This document shows positions 32,976-33,071 of a stretch of 33,071 bases of DNA, in pieces. Source of the stretch: Pseudomonas sp. PB120. Its GTDB lineage: Bacteria > Pseudomonadota > Gammaproteobacteria > Pseudomonadales > Pseudomonadaceae. The notes beneath the pieces were generated by a model, which saw only the letters and a list, made by a program, of their open reading frames with translations, made no database searches and was not told where the DNA came from. The translations under genes and the position numbers were made by a program. Location of the stretch: positions 1-33,071 of the forward strand of contig NZ_RWIN01000133.1 in NCBI RefSeq assembly GCF_009761815.1, in the 5' to 3' direction. How positions within the stretch are numbered: position 1 is the stretch's first letter; each line of letters starts with the position of its first letter.

Positions 32976-33071
32976 CTTGACGATGACCTACTCTCACATG
33001 GGGAAACCCCACACTACCATCGGCGATGCATCGTTTCACTGCTGAGTTCGGGATGGGATCAGGTGGTTCCA
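32976..33071 (-). rRNA. rrf: 5S ribosomal RNA, 3' portion
   Basis: The complement of the last 96 bases reads as the 3' four-fifths of a gammaproteobacterial 5S rRNA, including CCTGATCCCATCCCGAACTC and GTGTGGGGTTTCCCCATGTG. The 5' end (about 20-25 nt) lies outside the window. The operon is transcribed leftward and ends here at two terminators. Confidence 0.97.

Noticed and set aside
1..33071. CRISPR arrays, tRNA genes, prophage or toxin-antitoxin genes
   Set aside because: No regular spacer-repeat pattern, no cloverleaf and no phage or toxin-like product was recognised; repeats are REPINs and short operators.

Overview
The window looks like chromosome of a Pseudomonas of the fluorescens group. 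The DNA is GC-rich, gaps are seeded with REP/REPIN elements of the kind common in that group, and the gene neighbourhoods match known Pseudomonas ones (dctA near phoQ/phoP; a pcpS-type phosphopantetheinyl transferase; an RstA/RstB-like pair beside nrdA; cheR-cheV-flgA-flgM-flgN-flgZ beside flgBCDE). The species call is inference from sequence and gene order only.

Layout. 0-4.1 kb: a racemase-like family III CoA-transferase, the C4-dicarboxylate carrier dctA with a sigma-54 promoter, and a divergent AraC-type regulator. 4.2-6.7 kb: phoP-phoQ on the minus strand, preceded by a small exported protein; four 11-bp-spaced GTTCAG-type repeats sit upstream as a probable PhoP operator. 6.8-8.5 kb: an exported dienelactone-hydrolase-like protein and the phosphopantetheinyl transferase. 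8.7-11 kb: an RstB/RstA-like two-component pair. 11-14.6 kb: class Ia ribonucleotide reductase nrdA, with tandem DnaA boxes, NrdR-like palindromes and a long leader that folds into a row of hairpins. 14.9-17.8 kb: flgBCDE on the minus strand from a sigma-54 promoter. 18.2-20 kb: cheV-cheR. 20-22.7 kb: flgA (sigma-54), flgM-flgN (sigma-28) and flgZ. 22.7-25.5 kb: an MFS transporter and a glutamine-synthetase-family gene with its own promoter and operator-like inverted repeat. 25.6-27.9 kb: a TPR response regulator and a small soluble histidine kinase with overlapping ends. 28.1-32.3 kb: a 1383-residue CheB-CheR-PAS-PAS-histidine kinase-receiver protein. 32.3-33.1 kb: an unknown gene, then the 3' end of an rRNA operon (5S rRNA, minus strand) with two tandem terminators.

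How it works together. Much of the window is motility and signalling: hook and rod genes, their checkpoint regulator FlgM, chemotaxis adaptation (CheR, CheV), the c-di-GMP brake FlgZ, and four sets of phosphorelay proteins. The flagellar promoters follow the expected Pseudomonas hierarchy (sigma-54 for flgA and flgBCDE, sigma-28 for flgMN). nrdA lacks an adjacent nrdB and flgE lacks an adjacent flgF; the two genes meet tail to tail at a REPIN, which suggests an old rearrangement junction. The most novel-looking item is the structured nrdA leader.
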